Assembly (NCBI GenBank): GCA_949316495.1
Contig: OX439010.1
Coordinates: 16,486,809-16,550,808 of the forward strand
DNA length: 64,000 nt
Direction: 5' to 3'
Source: Amphiduros pacificus
Lineage: Eukaryota > Annelida > Polychaeta > Phyllodocida > Hesionidae
The translations under genes were made by a program, and so were the position numbers. Positions 37,201-52,200 of this stretch are shown piece after piece (positions within the stretch are counted from its first letter, which is position 1; each line of letters opens with the position of its first letter). The notes beneath the pieces are model-generated. The model saw nothing but the letters and a program-made list of their open reading frames with translations. It made no database searches and had not been told where the DNA came from.

Positions 37201-40200
37201 TTATTGATAAGTAGCCTTGTCATGCTGCTTTGGTATTTGTGTCTGAGGTTTATAGTCTTCTGACAAGACTTGATTTTCCTTCCTGCTGTGAGTGGGCAGT
37301 GTTTCCTGGGAGCATATGGTGGACAACACTCACCTCAAATGGTCAACTATGCCTCACTGGTGGACTGGTGGACATCCAGATATGGTCACATATATTTATG
37401 TTCCAATTGGACCCTGCATGACTGTTCTATGACCCCATTTGTTTGCTAAGGCCAAAGAAAATGATAACCTTGTTTCCGATGACATGCCCAGAAAAAATAG
37501 GATGGCGTAGATTTTTATTTTTATCTAACTTTTTTATTTTTTTGTTAAAATAGATCAAATATATTGAGAATGGATATGTATACAAGTAAATGAATTTATG
37601 ACCAAGATTATGCCAATTCACCAAGAAAAGGGAAAAACCACTTTAGGGTAGCTGGTTTGAACTGGAATTGGTAGCTTCTTTTTTTTTGGGGGGGGGGGCT
37701 AAATATGAAGTGAGTAACATACTTTAGTATCTCAAAACTCAGGCGTGACACTATATGTTCACAGTTATGTGAGCAGATAGAAGCTTGAACAATGCTTAGT
37801 AGCAAAGTGCTTTCTGAGACAGGTGATGAGTGCTGACGTCCTTACCAGCTCATACATGACATAATGCACTATTCTGAAAAGACCCTGCAGTACCTTGTGT
37901 GAAACAAAGAGTGGAAACCAAGTGCTCGACTATGTAATATTGTCTTGGAGTGACACTTAAAGTGCATCACAAATCAGATGTTTTGGGCCTAACATCAATA
38001 ACACCACATCATTATGGAGTGTTTTATCATCTCCTTTACATGTTGTCCACCCACATTGTATGATAGCCATTGCTCGTTTTCATCTCAACCAGATATTATA
38101 GACACCAGACTCAGATTCTCTGTGATATATGTGAATATATGTGAAGATTAAGTTTTACACATTTAAGTCCTGTATTCCTCTGCAATTAAGCAAAGAGCAA
38201 AGGATGTTAATCATGTTCGTAAGCATGGAAAGAACTTGATTACATGCAAGCCTGATTACACTCTAATCTCTACTAATATGCATTGGGATCAATTGACCTG
38301 TAGGTTTTGTGCAATGAAGCCACCCCTCATGTTGTGGCTGTGGGAAAGGGAAGTAATGATGAACCTGGTAAGTCATTCCTCAGAGAGAGTCCTGTCTACA
38401 TTTTAGATATTATGTGATGGCCATACACAACACAGATCTGCCATCGCAAATTTTGATGTGAAGCATTTCAAGGTATAAATGGGAGAAGGCTCCATCACAA
38501 ATTTTGTTCTGGCAAATGCGAGATTGGTTGGGTATCATATTGTTTTTGAAGCCACCCTTTATACTCCAAGTGAAGCCAATCCTTCTTCCAATTTTATTTT
38601 CTTTTATGGTATCTGAACATAAGGCTCTCTCTGTTCGTGAAGGGCACACCCACTAATCCACCGTTGTCCCTTCTGCCTTGATGGGGTATAGAGCAGCAGT
38701 ATTGGACAATTTTGTTTTGGTTAAGTAGTCTGTAGGGAGCAGTAGGTATTTGTGAGAGTACATTCAGATGTACATTAAACCATAGCAGTAGCCACCACAG
38801 GCTATAGGCCTGATGTTGCACCCATGATGCGTCCATTTGTAATAAAGTGTTTCCAGACAGGCCTCCATCCATATAGCATGCTGGCCATTGCTCTCTGACC
38901 GTGCTGACTTTGCTGTCTCACCAGAAAAATGCACCTTCATAAATTCTATTATCAATCTCAGCAGACAATATATGACTGACAAAATGATGATGTTTACCTC
39001 AAATTTTAGGTCTGTGGCTGTGCTTAGAAATTGAGATGCAAGCCTTATTGCAGAAACAACTGCATAGATCTACAATTGATGGTCACCAAATAAAACAATT
39101 TTAATAGCTGAATCACTTGGCAAACTAGGGATCAGTTTATTGTGACACAATAAACTAGGGATGAGTTTATTGTGACACTGAGGAGGTGAGATGCATGTGA
39201 GTGTGACTGAGGGACCAGAATGTCATGTTTGACCAGATAGAGTCAGAGTGGGGAGATAGATGAAGCAGCACTTTGTGGCCTCCCAACGGTCATAGCCCCG
39301 CATATATCTCAATGTCCAAACTCTGCTGCAGCCAAAATCATTTGGAGCCAAATGTCCATATTTGTGTGATCATATTATGAACATGGGCCTATCAGTTACA
39401 CAAAAGGTGACCGTGACAAGATGAAGTGACGCATAAGCTGTGTATGATCTTATTGAATCATGCTTAAAGTTGAAGGGACAAGATAGATACAGATATTGAT
39501 ATATAAAAAGTCACCAATGAATATCAAACCAACCACTATGAAGCAGAACACAGCCAGATCATCTGCTGAAAGAGATTGTGTATGGCAGTAGAGCAGATAT
39601 GTTTTAATGTGATGCATCAGTATATGAACATTGGTAGTTGGCACTCAGCTGGTCCTACAGCCTAAAAGTGACTGTCTTCCAGAAATGGCAGGCTTTGGTC
39701 ATGTTGACCTATTATCATTGCGACCGCTTGCAGATTTATATGGCACCCAGCTAGCTTATATATGGCTGCCTACGTGGATTTACACGACCCCCACCCCATT
39801 ACCAAATGGTAACCTCGGTAGCATCGCTTGGGATTCTCAGCCTGTTCGATGATGGATCTCAGGACTGATGCAGTTTTGTGGCCGTGCCTCTCCTCTCAAA
39901 CTGTCCTGCCAACATTTTGAGATCCCCAAATGTACAGAATCTGAAATTAAGGGCAAGATCAATGGCTTACTTGACAATGTTGGAACAGATTCTGGGGGAA
40001 AAAATAAATGAAAAAAACAGGTTGCTTCCAGGTCAGCCCTTTTGATTAAACCATTACCATGGAAACAGACAAGGGCGTGGACCTTCTTAGTCAAATGTCC
40101 AAACTGTTGGGTCAACTGAAATGTTTTGGTTATATTGTGAATAGATCAAGCCAGAAAGCTTGGAACACTGTTAATGGCTTTCAACTCAGAACAGCTTTGT

Positions 40201-43200
40201 TGACTTGTCATGTGAGAATATAGAGAGGTTTTCTTATCCTATTTCACACACCCTCAGGCTTGGGTGCAGATGTAGAAAAAAATGTAAATCCAAAATATGA
40301 TATTGGCCATGTGGTAAAACGCTTGTCTGTTGTGCTCACAGTTGGTGTATTCTGTTTAAGTTCAAATATTGCTGATCAAAATGTTTCCTGGGTTAACTAT
40401 TATCTTGAGAACTTTAGAGACCATTCTCAGGTATTGACTGATACCAGTCTTGCGTCAGAGGGATTTAAAGTTGAACATTTAATTCATTTGGAGCCAAAGG
40501 CCTGACAAGACAATCATGTTACATGTGTACAAGACTGTATGTGTATTGCTGATGTTATTGATTTCACAGCAAACTGACGCAATGGCTGATTATGTTAACA
40601 GACATTATTGGCACCTAGGGCTTAAATACATAGTGGTATAAAACGAAGAAAGGGACAAATTATATTGCATGATGGGATATTAGGGAAATTATGAGGTCAT
40701 GGAGCGGGTTGCACAGCATCAAGTCCTCTGTCCATGCTTGCAGACTGAGGAGGTCGGGGAAAAGACAGGAGCTAATCTAATGCTTGGCAGGTCAGGGCAA
40801 CACACAGGTTATCATATTGGCCACAAAATACCACACAATTGATCAACTTAGTGTCTAGACAGGTTGCTAACTGGCAAGTCAATAGATCTGCGAGACCGAA
40901 ATGAAAAGACCATATCTTGGCCGGGTAATAGGATTGAAGCTTCTAGTCAAACGTTTAGTTTTATAACTTATATATGAATAAATAAATGAATAAATAAATG
41001 GGAGAAATCAAATTACAGAAAGTATTCTTTGTCACATAGGCTGCAATTATAATTAGGCATGTTGCATTAAAAAAAAAGCTTCAGAGTATATGAGATATCA
41101 TCAATATAAAAGACAGGTGACTTATATTAAATTCTACAGAAATAATAACTGAGTATGGCTTAGCTAATGAATGTTTTGTAAGGCAGTCAGGTTAATGAGT
41201 AAGACAAGTTATGATGTATAATATGAAAGAAGGATAGGAGTGGAACAGTAATGCAGGGTGTGGTGTGTATATTTTGATCATGGTGCTTTACATTTCTGTA
41301 TTCATTTTGTGTGGATTATTTCTTTCAGAGGGAGTACCACAAGTGTATTACTTTGGCCCCTGTGGGAAGTACAATGCGTTAGTACTGGAACTTCTGGGAC
41401 CCAGTCTGGAGGACCTCTTCGACCTCTGTGACCGCAAATTCTCTCTCAAAACAGTACTCATGATTGCCATCCAACTTGTAAGTACCCTTGATTTATAGAT
41501 ATCTTTATTATCTTTGTGTAAAGAACAGAAAACAGCTGGAGCCAGATTCATTTGGTGCATGCATTAAGATTGAGGTCAAGTGGAATAAATTCTTGACCTC
41601 ATTTTGTCACAGTGCATGACCAAATGTCTGTTTGGCCCCAACCATTTAAAATAACTTCTTTTCAAATTATGAAGCTTGAAATTATTTCTAATCATTTTAG
41701 TTACCTGTCAGTATTTTGAAATAATTACGGGCAAAATGTTATCACTTAGGATTTTAATTATCACAGTATGATAAAAGCCTTGCATCAATGTGAATTGAAA
41801 GGATCACACAGGGACAGCTTTAGTCATATCATTGATGGTCTTTTGGTCATGTTTATTCAAAAGTTTGTTGATCCAACCATTATACAATATGGTCAAGTGA
41901 TGGCATGTTATTTCTCTGTATAATAAATAGAACAAATTGTTATCATCAGATGACCTAGAGTGATAAACAAGGTGAACTGCTTGAACTGTAGGTGTTGTAA
42001 AATGATATCTATAAAGACCTAGTTAAGGATGAGAGTGGCTTCACCTTTTCCTGAAGTAGGATTTTTAAAGAGACCTTCACTTGACCAGACTGTCCTGTGA
42101 GATGAGCATGTGGTTTGCATCAAGTGAGAAATATTTAGAGACCCTCACCTGGTCTGCCTATGACGTCAGGTTAGCATGCCTCTTGCATGATGTCAAGAGA
42201 CATTCAAAGACCCCCACTTGACCTGCCTATGACGTCAGGTCAGCATGCTGCCTGCATGACGTCAGACTCATTCAGAGACTCCCACTTGACTTGCCAATGA
42301 TGCAAGGTCAGCACTGCCTGCCTGGTGTTAAGAAACAGCCACTCGACCCAACTATGATCAATGTAAAGTCAGCATTGCTGCCTTCATAATGTCAGAGACT
42401 GTTATTTGAGACGTTTATGATGCGAGGCCAGGATGCTGCGTGTAAAATGTCAGAGACTGCTACCAGACCCACCTGAGACGTGAGGTCAGCAGAATTGAAG
42501 TGGCAGTTGTCTTTAGACAGCCACCACTTGACCCACCTGAGCCCTGAAAATTGTGTTTGCCCAATCCCTGACCTCTAACTTCCCCCACACATATTACTGA
42601 CAGGTGTGAATAACAGTTGTGGAACGTTGGGTGAAAGCATCTCGCAAGTCTGCTGCCAAAACTCTGTTCCACAGAATATCTAGCTTCGACACTCTCTCCA
42701 GTGGAGATTATTTTAGGGCCAGAAGCGCAAGGACCAGGTAACTGCCAACAGGTATGAGTGGGCAGATAGTCCCACATCGTCTGGTGATGATGATATCATC
42801 TGCCAAATGTCTTTGCTGGATGTTGGTGGTATTTTTGCCCAGACTTTGGCTTTATCCAATTCTGTGGGATACAACAGTGTGCTGCCCCTTGAGACCGCTG
42901 TTAAAACGCAGGGAACAAGAAGCATCATGGGATTTGCTGATACTTGATGTGGTGTGTTTGCAGATTAACCCAAAGATTATTTTTTATTTTATCCACCGTG
43001 CTCTCTTTCTTTTTTACAACAGGTGTTTACACTGCTCCACTTATTACCCTCAGCCCCTGATGTAATCAGGCTGAGGGTATTGCAGTACTCCTGGCGTGGG
43101 TATGTATGTATGTATGTATGTCTGTATGTATGTCTGTAGCGAACATCCTTGTCATCGCGATAACTCAAGAACAAATGATGGCAGCTTCATGAAACTTGAC

Positions 43201-46200
43201 ACACATATGTATCTGGTGAAAACCTCGGACGAGTTTGATGGACGGCGACCTTGACCTATTTTTCAAGGTCACAGGGACAATTATGTGAAATCCCAAGAAT
43301 CACAATAACTCAAGAACGAATGATGGTAGCTTTATGAGATTTGACACACATAAGTATCTGGTGAAGACCTCAGAATTTTTTCTATGAAATATGACCTTCA
43401 CCTACTTTTCAAGGTCACAGGGACAATTATGTGAAATCATCTTGTCATCGCGATAAGTCGAGAACAAATGATGGCAGCTTCATGAAACTTCACAGACATA
43501 AGCATCTGGTGAAAACCTCGGACGAGTTTGATGGACGGTGACCTTGACCTATTTTTCCAGGTCACAGGGACAATTATGTGAAATCCCAAGAAAAACTCAA
43601 GAACAAATGATGGCAGCTTAATGAGATTTGACACCCATAAGCATCTGGTGAAGACCTCAGAATTGTTTCTATAAAACATGACCTTCACCTACTTTTCAAG
43701 GTCACAGGGACAATTATGTGAAATCATCCTTGTCATCGCGATAACTTGAGAACTAATGATGGCAGCTTCATGAAACTTGACACACAAAAGCATCTGGTGA
43801 AAACCTCGGACGAGTTCAATGGACGGCGACCTTGACCTATTTGTCAAGGTCACAGACAATTATGTGAAATCCCAAGAATCGCAATAACTCAAGAACGAAT
43901 GATGGCAGCTTTATGAGATTTGACACACACAAGCATCTGGTGAAGACCTCAGAATTTTTTCTATGAAACATGACCTTCACCTACTTTTCAAGGTCACAGG
44001 GACAATTATGTGAAATCATCCTTGTCATCGTGATAACTCAAGAACAAATGATGGCAGCTTCATGAAAATTGACACACATAAGCATCTGGGATGACTCCAG
44101 ATGAGTTTGATGGACGGTGACCTTAACCTGCTTTTCAAGGTCACCGGCCCATATCAATAATTCTAGAGTAAATGATGACAGTTTTATGATACTTGACACA
44201 CCTAAGCTATCAAAGGAAGTAGATGTTATGGGTTTTTTTACCCCTGCATCAATTTGCCTTGGTGCAGTGATGTTTTGTTCACAAATATTGTGTGGAGCGA
44301 ATGTTGTGCAATGAGTTACCAGGGCTGAGGGTTGATGCATCTCTGATGCCTATGTTTAGTGTATATGTACAAAACATAATGACACATTTACAAATTATGA
44401 TGGTTCAGACCAACAATTGAGTCACACATATCTATCTATAAATCTAGATATTTTAAAATAGGGATAAGATATTAGAAGTCGCAATATTTTTTCTAGACTA
44501 ATTTAGGTGTCTAAATTGCCTTGATATGGATTTACCTTTGTCAGTCAGATAAAGCAAAGCCAACAATTCAGCTACCCAAACTGGTGATCAATTTGTTCAG
44601 ACTTTAATAATTCTGGCCAGGTAGTTTTACATTGACTTCCACCAGGCAATGTCCTTGTTGACCCAGATAGCATCCATTACTCTGTGTATATGGTGTTGGC
44701 TGGAAGATAAAACATAAAAGCTCTATTTAATTTATAGATATATACGTGCACTATCTACATAGCAATATGGCAGTTGATGAGAGGATTCCTATATTTATTC
44801 AGATAGTTTACTTGTTTATAATGCGTTACCAGCCTGGTGACAAATTGGCTTTTGGAAGCATATCCTACTGTCACTTTTCTTACGTGGAAATTGCCTTTAA
44901 TTATACAGCTTGGTGCTGATATTCTTACCCATCTTGTGTTTTCAAATGTGCAGTTGCTTACTCACTTGGTGTTTGTTTACTCACTTAGAGTTTGCTTGCT
45001 CACCTTCTTCATCTGATTTTCTTTCCCATGGGCTGTGCCTAATAATTTGATATTTTCATGCATGTGTAGTTAACATATTCACATGTTTACTTTCGCATCT
45101 GGTAAACATACTGCCTGGGGTTTATCAATTCAAATAGGATGATTTATATTGTTATTATATTTCAATTCCTGGCATGAGCTCTGGTTTTACACATTTGGAT
45201 AATTTTGCATCAACTAACTCACTCTATTCTGTGAAACAAAGTACATAAGATAATTATGGAAGGTACTGTGTGGGGTATAAACTTGTGACAAAAAATTTGG
45301 CACTGAATGCTGAAACTGAGAAACACTGGAGAAATGCCATGTATTGCCACTGGGTGGAGAGTGCTGTAAATTGTGAATTAATCGCATTGAGTGGTGCATC
45401 ATAAGCATTGCAGCTTTGATACCTGCCTGCTCATGTGCAAAGAAAGATGTACATAGAAATAACACTAAATATGGGTCAAAAAGAAAAAGATGATCTCCAT
45501 TCATATGCTGAAAGTCGGATAGAGATATGTCATATTTTGAAAGACATCAAAATGTTTTTTTGAATTGTCAGTTAGATTCATTGTCTTAGAAAGGTGGTCA
45601 GTGTATTTGAATTATTTTTAGTGAATTGACTGAAATGGGTGGATGTGATTGTTTAAGGTATTCAGTGTTGGGGTCACAGGTTGCCATACCAATCAATATT
45701 GAGGCAGGCGTTGGAAAGTGGTCAGAAGATCTTGGTGAAGTTGTGATCACTGCCTGACAGTGTAGAGGAGATTTATTGTGGAGTGCAATTGTAAACGTGC
45801 AAGTAAGCTAAGTGTCGTGTGTGGACCAGTTGAAACTGGTCTGGTAGGAGTTGGCACCACAATCTAGGGAGCCAGGTATAGCTGTCTATCTGTCAATGTG
45901 ATCAATATTGACATGGCACGTTGAACGACTGACTGCATGTAGAAAGGACCATCACAGTATAGTGTGGCAAGTTTCAAAGACAAGGTTGTGATCATAGAAT
46001 GGTCAAACATGACCATTGTCATGTTAAAGTTTTTAACTGGCATAGAATACTGCATTTTGGTCATTTGACCAAATAAGAGATTAGAGGTTGACTTTTTTGT
46101 GTTATACAGCTTATTGGCACACCATGTCTATAAGATCATCTTGTGCCAAATACATACACCTGAGAACTTTTACATATCCACATTTATGTTTTTTTCCAGT

Positions 46201-49200
46201 GCATGACCTCAATGCTGACACCTTCTTTGGCATATAAGAAATAGAAATGAAATATAGTCTACCATTATATATTGATTGATTAAACCTACACTGAAATGGC
46301 AAAGGACAGGTAGTGTGAAGAGTGTTGGAAAATTTGTTCTGATTAATGTTTCAAAAATGTCAGGAGCGGAGAAATACAAGGCAGTTTGTGTGTGGTAGCA
46401 TAATGGGATTTAGTTGAGAGAAAATGTAATTACCAAGTGAGGCTTGTGTTTAATTTTCCTCATGGGCATCAAGAAAAAAACAAGACACTGTTGCATATCC
46501 TTTCGGCAGTAATTAAGCCTCTGAGATGCAGTTGTGTACATGGATAGCAGTAATAACAAGCTGGATGACGATTTTCAGCACAAATTGACGTAATCGGTTT
46601 CACCATTTCAAGTGGATTCCTGCGCAATTTAAGTTTGGCTTTGGGGAATAGAGACGTCTGTGTCTGTTTTGCTGGGTTTGGATTGAATGAAGAAAGGCAG
46701 TGGCTTGCCTTGGAATGATGGCTTGAGTGAAGGCAGGAGGGGGCGCAAAGAAAAGCAGGGATTTTACATTGAGCTGATCAAGGAGACGGACTAGAAGTGC
46801 CAAATCCCTTTACAGGCTTAAATATAGGAATGGATATCTTTGTGAAGAGAAAGTGAGGGTGTTCCGGCACTTTGCCCATTTCTTGCTCAAGGTGAAGCAG
46901 GTAGCTGATGTTTCAAATTGTGCGAATAGACACAGGCAGTATCACATCCCAAATTATGCTCATCTTGTTTTCACTGATCTCATCATAATGGCTCTCATGA
47001 AAATACTGAAAGATGCAGGTCCTTTCCTGGTTTGTACAGAAATGAATATAGATTTTAATTCTGGGTCATGCATGATCTCCTTAGAATGCAAATAGCAGAT
47101 TATTTGTTTGGTTGAATTTTGAAAATAATTTGAAGAAAATGCAGAGAAGCAAATTCATCTTTAAAAATTATTTAGATTTTAACTTCAATTTTATTGAGAT
47201 GATAAGGATGACAACTTTCCTTATCACATATTCCCAGGATATTTCCGTCTCGGTTTCACACCAGATTTGCCTTTCTTTTATGTGAACAGTGTTTAATAGG
47301 ATATACAGTTAGTAGCGATGAATTCGGGGGAGCCAGACTGATATTACTGGTGCCATGGAGACACTAGCACACTCAGAACTTGTTAGTGAAGCCTGGAGCC
47401 GAGACAAAGTAAATCTAAGCCAAGACATACCAGGTATTCACATCTATATGAGATCTGCTGGTACGCTTATCTAGGTTCTGTCTCCCTGTCTCTTTTGTGC
47501 TTGTAATAGGAACATGGTGCTGGAGGTGGATTGTTAGGTCCATGAGAACTCCACAGTCTATCTTTATCAGCTGGAGCCTAATATCTGACATCATCAGCGG
47601 TAAACGTGACCAAATAAGGTTGTGCGTAGTGATATCATTCAACAAAACTTATGCACTTCCAACTCCAGAACCAAGCTTAACAGAAAAGGTCATGCTTTAT
47701 ACTTGTGTGACCTCATGCAGTCATGTTTATTTGTGACTAATTATATGGGTGACCCAAACTGATCATTAACGATGTCCTCAAAGAGCAACACTAATATGTG
47801 TTGGATGAAATTGGGGGGATTATATTAAAATCCAGTTTCCTATCTATCAGAAATATGTGTTCTGAAAATAAATGTGAAAAAAACTGAGATTGGTTGACAT
47901 AACATGAGTTTGAATGCATACCATTCTTTTGGGCATATCGTTGTTTATGCACATATGCTTCTTATAAGAAAACATATTTCTCTATATAGAAAAAAAGTTC
48001 TTTATTGCATGTGAATTACTCTGTCTTTTATCAAAAGGTTGATCAGGTGACACTTAATATCCATGCACAACAAGGCAGTACTCAGAAACGCACCTGTTAT
48101 TAATGTTTGATTATGGAACTAAGATTAATATGTGAATGTCGTTGCCATAATCAAAGCTTAGGGATGAAATATTCGGACAGACTAACCATTCAAAGTGCTC
48201 GTTGAAGTTTTAGCAGTAATATTGATACCAGCAAGAAAATTAAGATTGGTATTTTCTTTGAAATGTTCACATAATTCATCCATAGATTGGTGTTTTGTCG
48301 TCTTTTTTATATAAAAAACATTGAATGCACCTGTTATATTAGTGTTATGCTTTGAAATAGATGGGTCAAAGGTTTAAAAAATCAAGACTAAATGGGGTCA
48401 TCCTTGAAGCCTGCAAGTTGTTTTGGCAAACATTAGAATAATATGAACTAGAAAGAACTCCATTGAACAGTACTTGATAATATTTTCTACATGTTGGGAG
48501 ATTCAATGATTTCTTTCGGTGACAATTTCATTATTATAAACAAAAAATTCTTTGGGGAAAAGCTCAGCATTTGATTCACCCCTCATATGAGAGACACTCA
48601 CAAGGGGGCAGCATATTGCTAAGGTGAATCAAGATAAATAGTAGTCTTCCTTGTATACATTTGTCATATTTACTGTGTAGGTGCATATGTTCAGTAGAAA
48701 GTGACGTGTATATATATGATTTGCAACTGTTGGTCCATTTCAGGGGCCAAATGTATGGTCAGAGCTTATTGCTCAGGGCAACCAGGAAATAAAGGGTGGC
48801 AAAATTCAAGCTGAACCACTTCATAAAAAAGTAGAAAAAAAATACTTGCCAGTTCTATTTGTATCATTCAGATTGTTGCAAGTTGATTGAAAATATTGCT
48901 TTGTGAGTTCAAAGAAAATACTTTCCAAAATGGCATTGTTATATGAATGTTATCCAACACATGTAATTGAATTAGAATGAATTTATGATGATTTTGAAAT
49001 CTTATTTTTATGTAATTTTTTTATTTCAACAAAAATTCAATTTAGGCTTAAAATAGCATGGAACCATGACATTATGCCCATGTACAAGAGAAACAGTCCA
49101 CACAGAGTGACTAGATTAATATCTGAAGGAAAGGCCCAGAGTTTATTTTGGTCCATTCCCTGTTCAGATACCCAGTAAAGACATTTGAGTATATTTAAGG

Positions 49201-52200
49201 TCAACATCCTGCCAATCATGCTTTGAGTGCTGCACAAACATCTAGTTTGCTGACCAATCATGGTATTTGAGACAATAGTGGGAGACAATGGCAATTATGT
49301 TGACCAATCAAAGAGCAGCTAAAAAACAATTACAAGAATTGACCATAGTAAAATGGCAGGAAGCAGCTATCACCAGATGTATACATTTCAACATTGAATA
49401 GATGGCTCTAATAGGATAAATAATAGAGTCAGATCATTAAACAACTGGGAAAAAATATCCAAATTTTCTAGCAACAGGCTCATTTGGGCAGCGATGGATT
49501 TGTTCAGTGTACAATATGAAATGAGGTGTTGGTCATGAAAGGGATAGTTTTTCATCAAATGTCTGTTATATCTATAATGTGTATCCATCAGATCAATTAA
49601 GCCACCTTTCACATCTCTTATTCTCTAATAAAAACCAGTATCATTCTCATCTTTCTCGCTAAATGTTATCATATATATTTATATTGCAAAAAAATTTTTT
49701 TAGTTTTTGTAGCATTTTTTTCCTTCCCAAATATACTCCTTCATCCAATGATAGAGGTTTCTTTGAGAGTCAGATGTTCTCCCAAGAGATATTTTAATGA
49801 TAAAATGCAGTACTTTGTAAAATCACTGGTGTGGGTTAAATCTTTGGTGTATTACTCCAAGGTTTAATATGGAAGAGGATTGATACTAGAGTGTATGGTG
49901 TTTGATGTGTTTTGTGATAATACAGGTGGTGTGCCTGGAGTAGAGATGATAGCCTTTTACACAAGTCAGTAGCTAGCTATTACTGGCATCATAGAGACCT
50001 CCATATGGTCAGGGTGACTGGCAGCAACATCCTCTGCCGCCACCACTGACTTGCCACAAGACAAACCTGTGTGTGTGGAAATCAATTAAGAGGAAAACGG
50101 GGATCGGCAGCTTTTGGTGATGTGTGTGCTGTGATGCTGAGGCTGGCTTATAGTAATGGTGCGGGTAATTTGAAGAGAAAAACACTGCGGGTTGCCACTG
50201 AAAACACAGACAGATTCCAAACGTGCTGGGTGGCAGCTTCCTATGTGTTTCACCACTACTTTTTTTTAAATGATTTTCTCGGAAAAAAAATAATTGAAGT
50301 GCACTGTGAGCAATGTGCAGTTAAAAGACCATGATGATAGCAGGCAGGTTGGTTGAATGGTGCAGCAAGGTCAAGGCAGGCGCTTAATACTTGTGCGGTG
50401 ATTTGATTGTGTTTACTGCAGGATGAGGCTGAGCTAGCCATATCTTGTACCTGGATGGAGACTGTCAGCCTTTAGCAATATCTCTCCCAAGTCGGCGCTG
50501 ATCCTGTCCTAAAGGTTGTCATGTACACAAGGAAGAACTGGCATCAAAGTCTCAATGATGCAAATAGCAAAGTTACATTGATAAAAATAGCACTCTGTAT
50601 TGTATATGGTACCAACAGATTTGTTTAAGCTGAGAAAATGGGAAATCTGAGAGAAGTAAGTCAGTATATGGGAAGTGTCATATCAGATGTTCTCTGTTGT
50701 TGCTGACAGCAGCTTTCTTGAAAAGTCTTAAATGGAAATTTCATCATTCAATAAATATGGCATATTTAAAGTAGAAGTTATTGACACCATTTTAGAAATT
50801 AAGGAAAGGATTTTTGCGTTTGCTTCTTTTGAGTGAGTGAACTTGATCATAAGAAAACCATTTAAAAAAAAAGAATGGCTGATCTTTTTGGTTGACAAAC
50901 TCTCCTACCTCTTTTAGAGTGGTGGTCGAAATGGCAGGCACTTCTGAAGCCCTTAGACTGGTGTAACAGATGGTCAGGGAATACATAAAGAAGGTCATGA
51001 TAGACTCGTAATGGGAGACGAGACACAAATATATTAGGGAGCAATATTGGCAATATGTTGTATATTTGGCCTCAAGTGCTTTTAGTCTAAAGGCAATTGT
51101 AGAGCTTCCCCCAAGATCGTCATCAGTTACTTTAGGCTGGGAGTTGCTATTGAGGTGGTCCTTGTATATGGGCTGTCTTGAGACAGGGAAGCCATAGATA
51201 CCATGAACAATGCCAACACACACACAGTAGGGAAGTGACCAAAAATGGCCTCAGGTCAATATTGGACCTTGTATCACTCTGTTTTGTTCTTTCAACATGA
51301 TCAAGGCACAAGAGTATTGTTTGTGTTGAAGAGGAAATGAAGATAACATTAAAGCTCTCCTGCCATCTCTAATGCTCTGGGAAGTGTTGCCCAGCATCCG
51401 TCTGAGATGTGGTAGAGCTTCCCTGTTAGCATCTCAATTGTGGTAGTGTTTACCTGGCCTTCTCGGCTATGGTAGTGTGGCCTAGTCTCCATCTCAGCTG
51501 TGGTAGTGTGGCGTAGTCTCCATCTCAGCTGTGGTAGTGTGGCGTAGTCTCCATCTCAGCTGTGGTAGTGTGGCCTAGTCTCCATCACAGCTGTGGTAGT
51601 GTGGCCTAGTCTCCATTACAGCTGTGGTAGTGTGGCCTAGTCTCCATCACAGCTGTGGTAGTGTGGCCTAGTCTCCATCACAGCTGTGGTAGTGTGGCCT
51701 AGTCTCCATGGTAGTGTGGCCTAGTCTCCATGGTAGTGTGGCCTAGTCTCCATCACAGCTGTGGTAGTGTGGCCTAGTCTCCATGGTAGTGTGGCCTAGT
51801 CTCCATGGTAGTGTGGCCTAGTCTCCATCACAGCTGTGGTAGTGTGGCCTAGTCTCCATCAAAGCTGTTGTAGTGTCTCCATCTCAGCTGGGGTAGTGTT
51901 GCTTGGTCTCCATCTGAGTTGGAGTCGTGAGACCTCACCTCCATCTGAGCTGTGGTTGTGTGGCCTAGACTGTATTTCAGAGAGTGGTTATGTTGTCAAC
52001 TGTTCCTCTGGACCTAATGTTTCTGACAGATCATTTAAGGCAGCAAAATGATTAATAACTTCTTGCCATCATGGCTTGGGCAGAAAGCCACTAAACCTGG
52101 AGCCAATCACTTGCATCATGGCAATAAGAAGTTTATGTTTGCTTCAAGACAGGAAGGTGCTGTTGCCAAAAAGGAAGGTATTTCCCCACTATGCGTTTGC

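Larger units (their letters stand above)
20032..41328 (+). other. CSNK1G intron 3 (21.3 kb)
   Basis: No exon is recognised between exons 3 and 4, and their phases join directly. It holds a 29-G run, two members of dispersed repeat B, a 1.5 kb 35/32-bp minisatellite, a family A copy, a 15-bp tandem, the 1.9 kb composite block and a perfect X-box palindrome. The intervals 20.1-22.2, 24-26.3 and 36.5-41 kb are otherwise plain AT-rich DNA to my eye. Confidence 0.6.

Noticed and set aside
50792-51223. A 143-codon minus-strand frame in intron 4
   Set aside because: No recognisable motif; composition is ordinary intron DNA.
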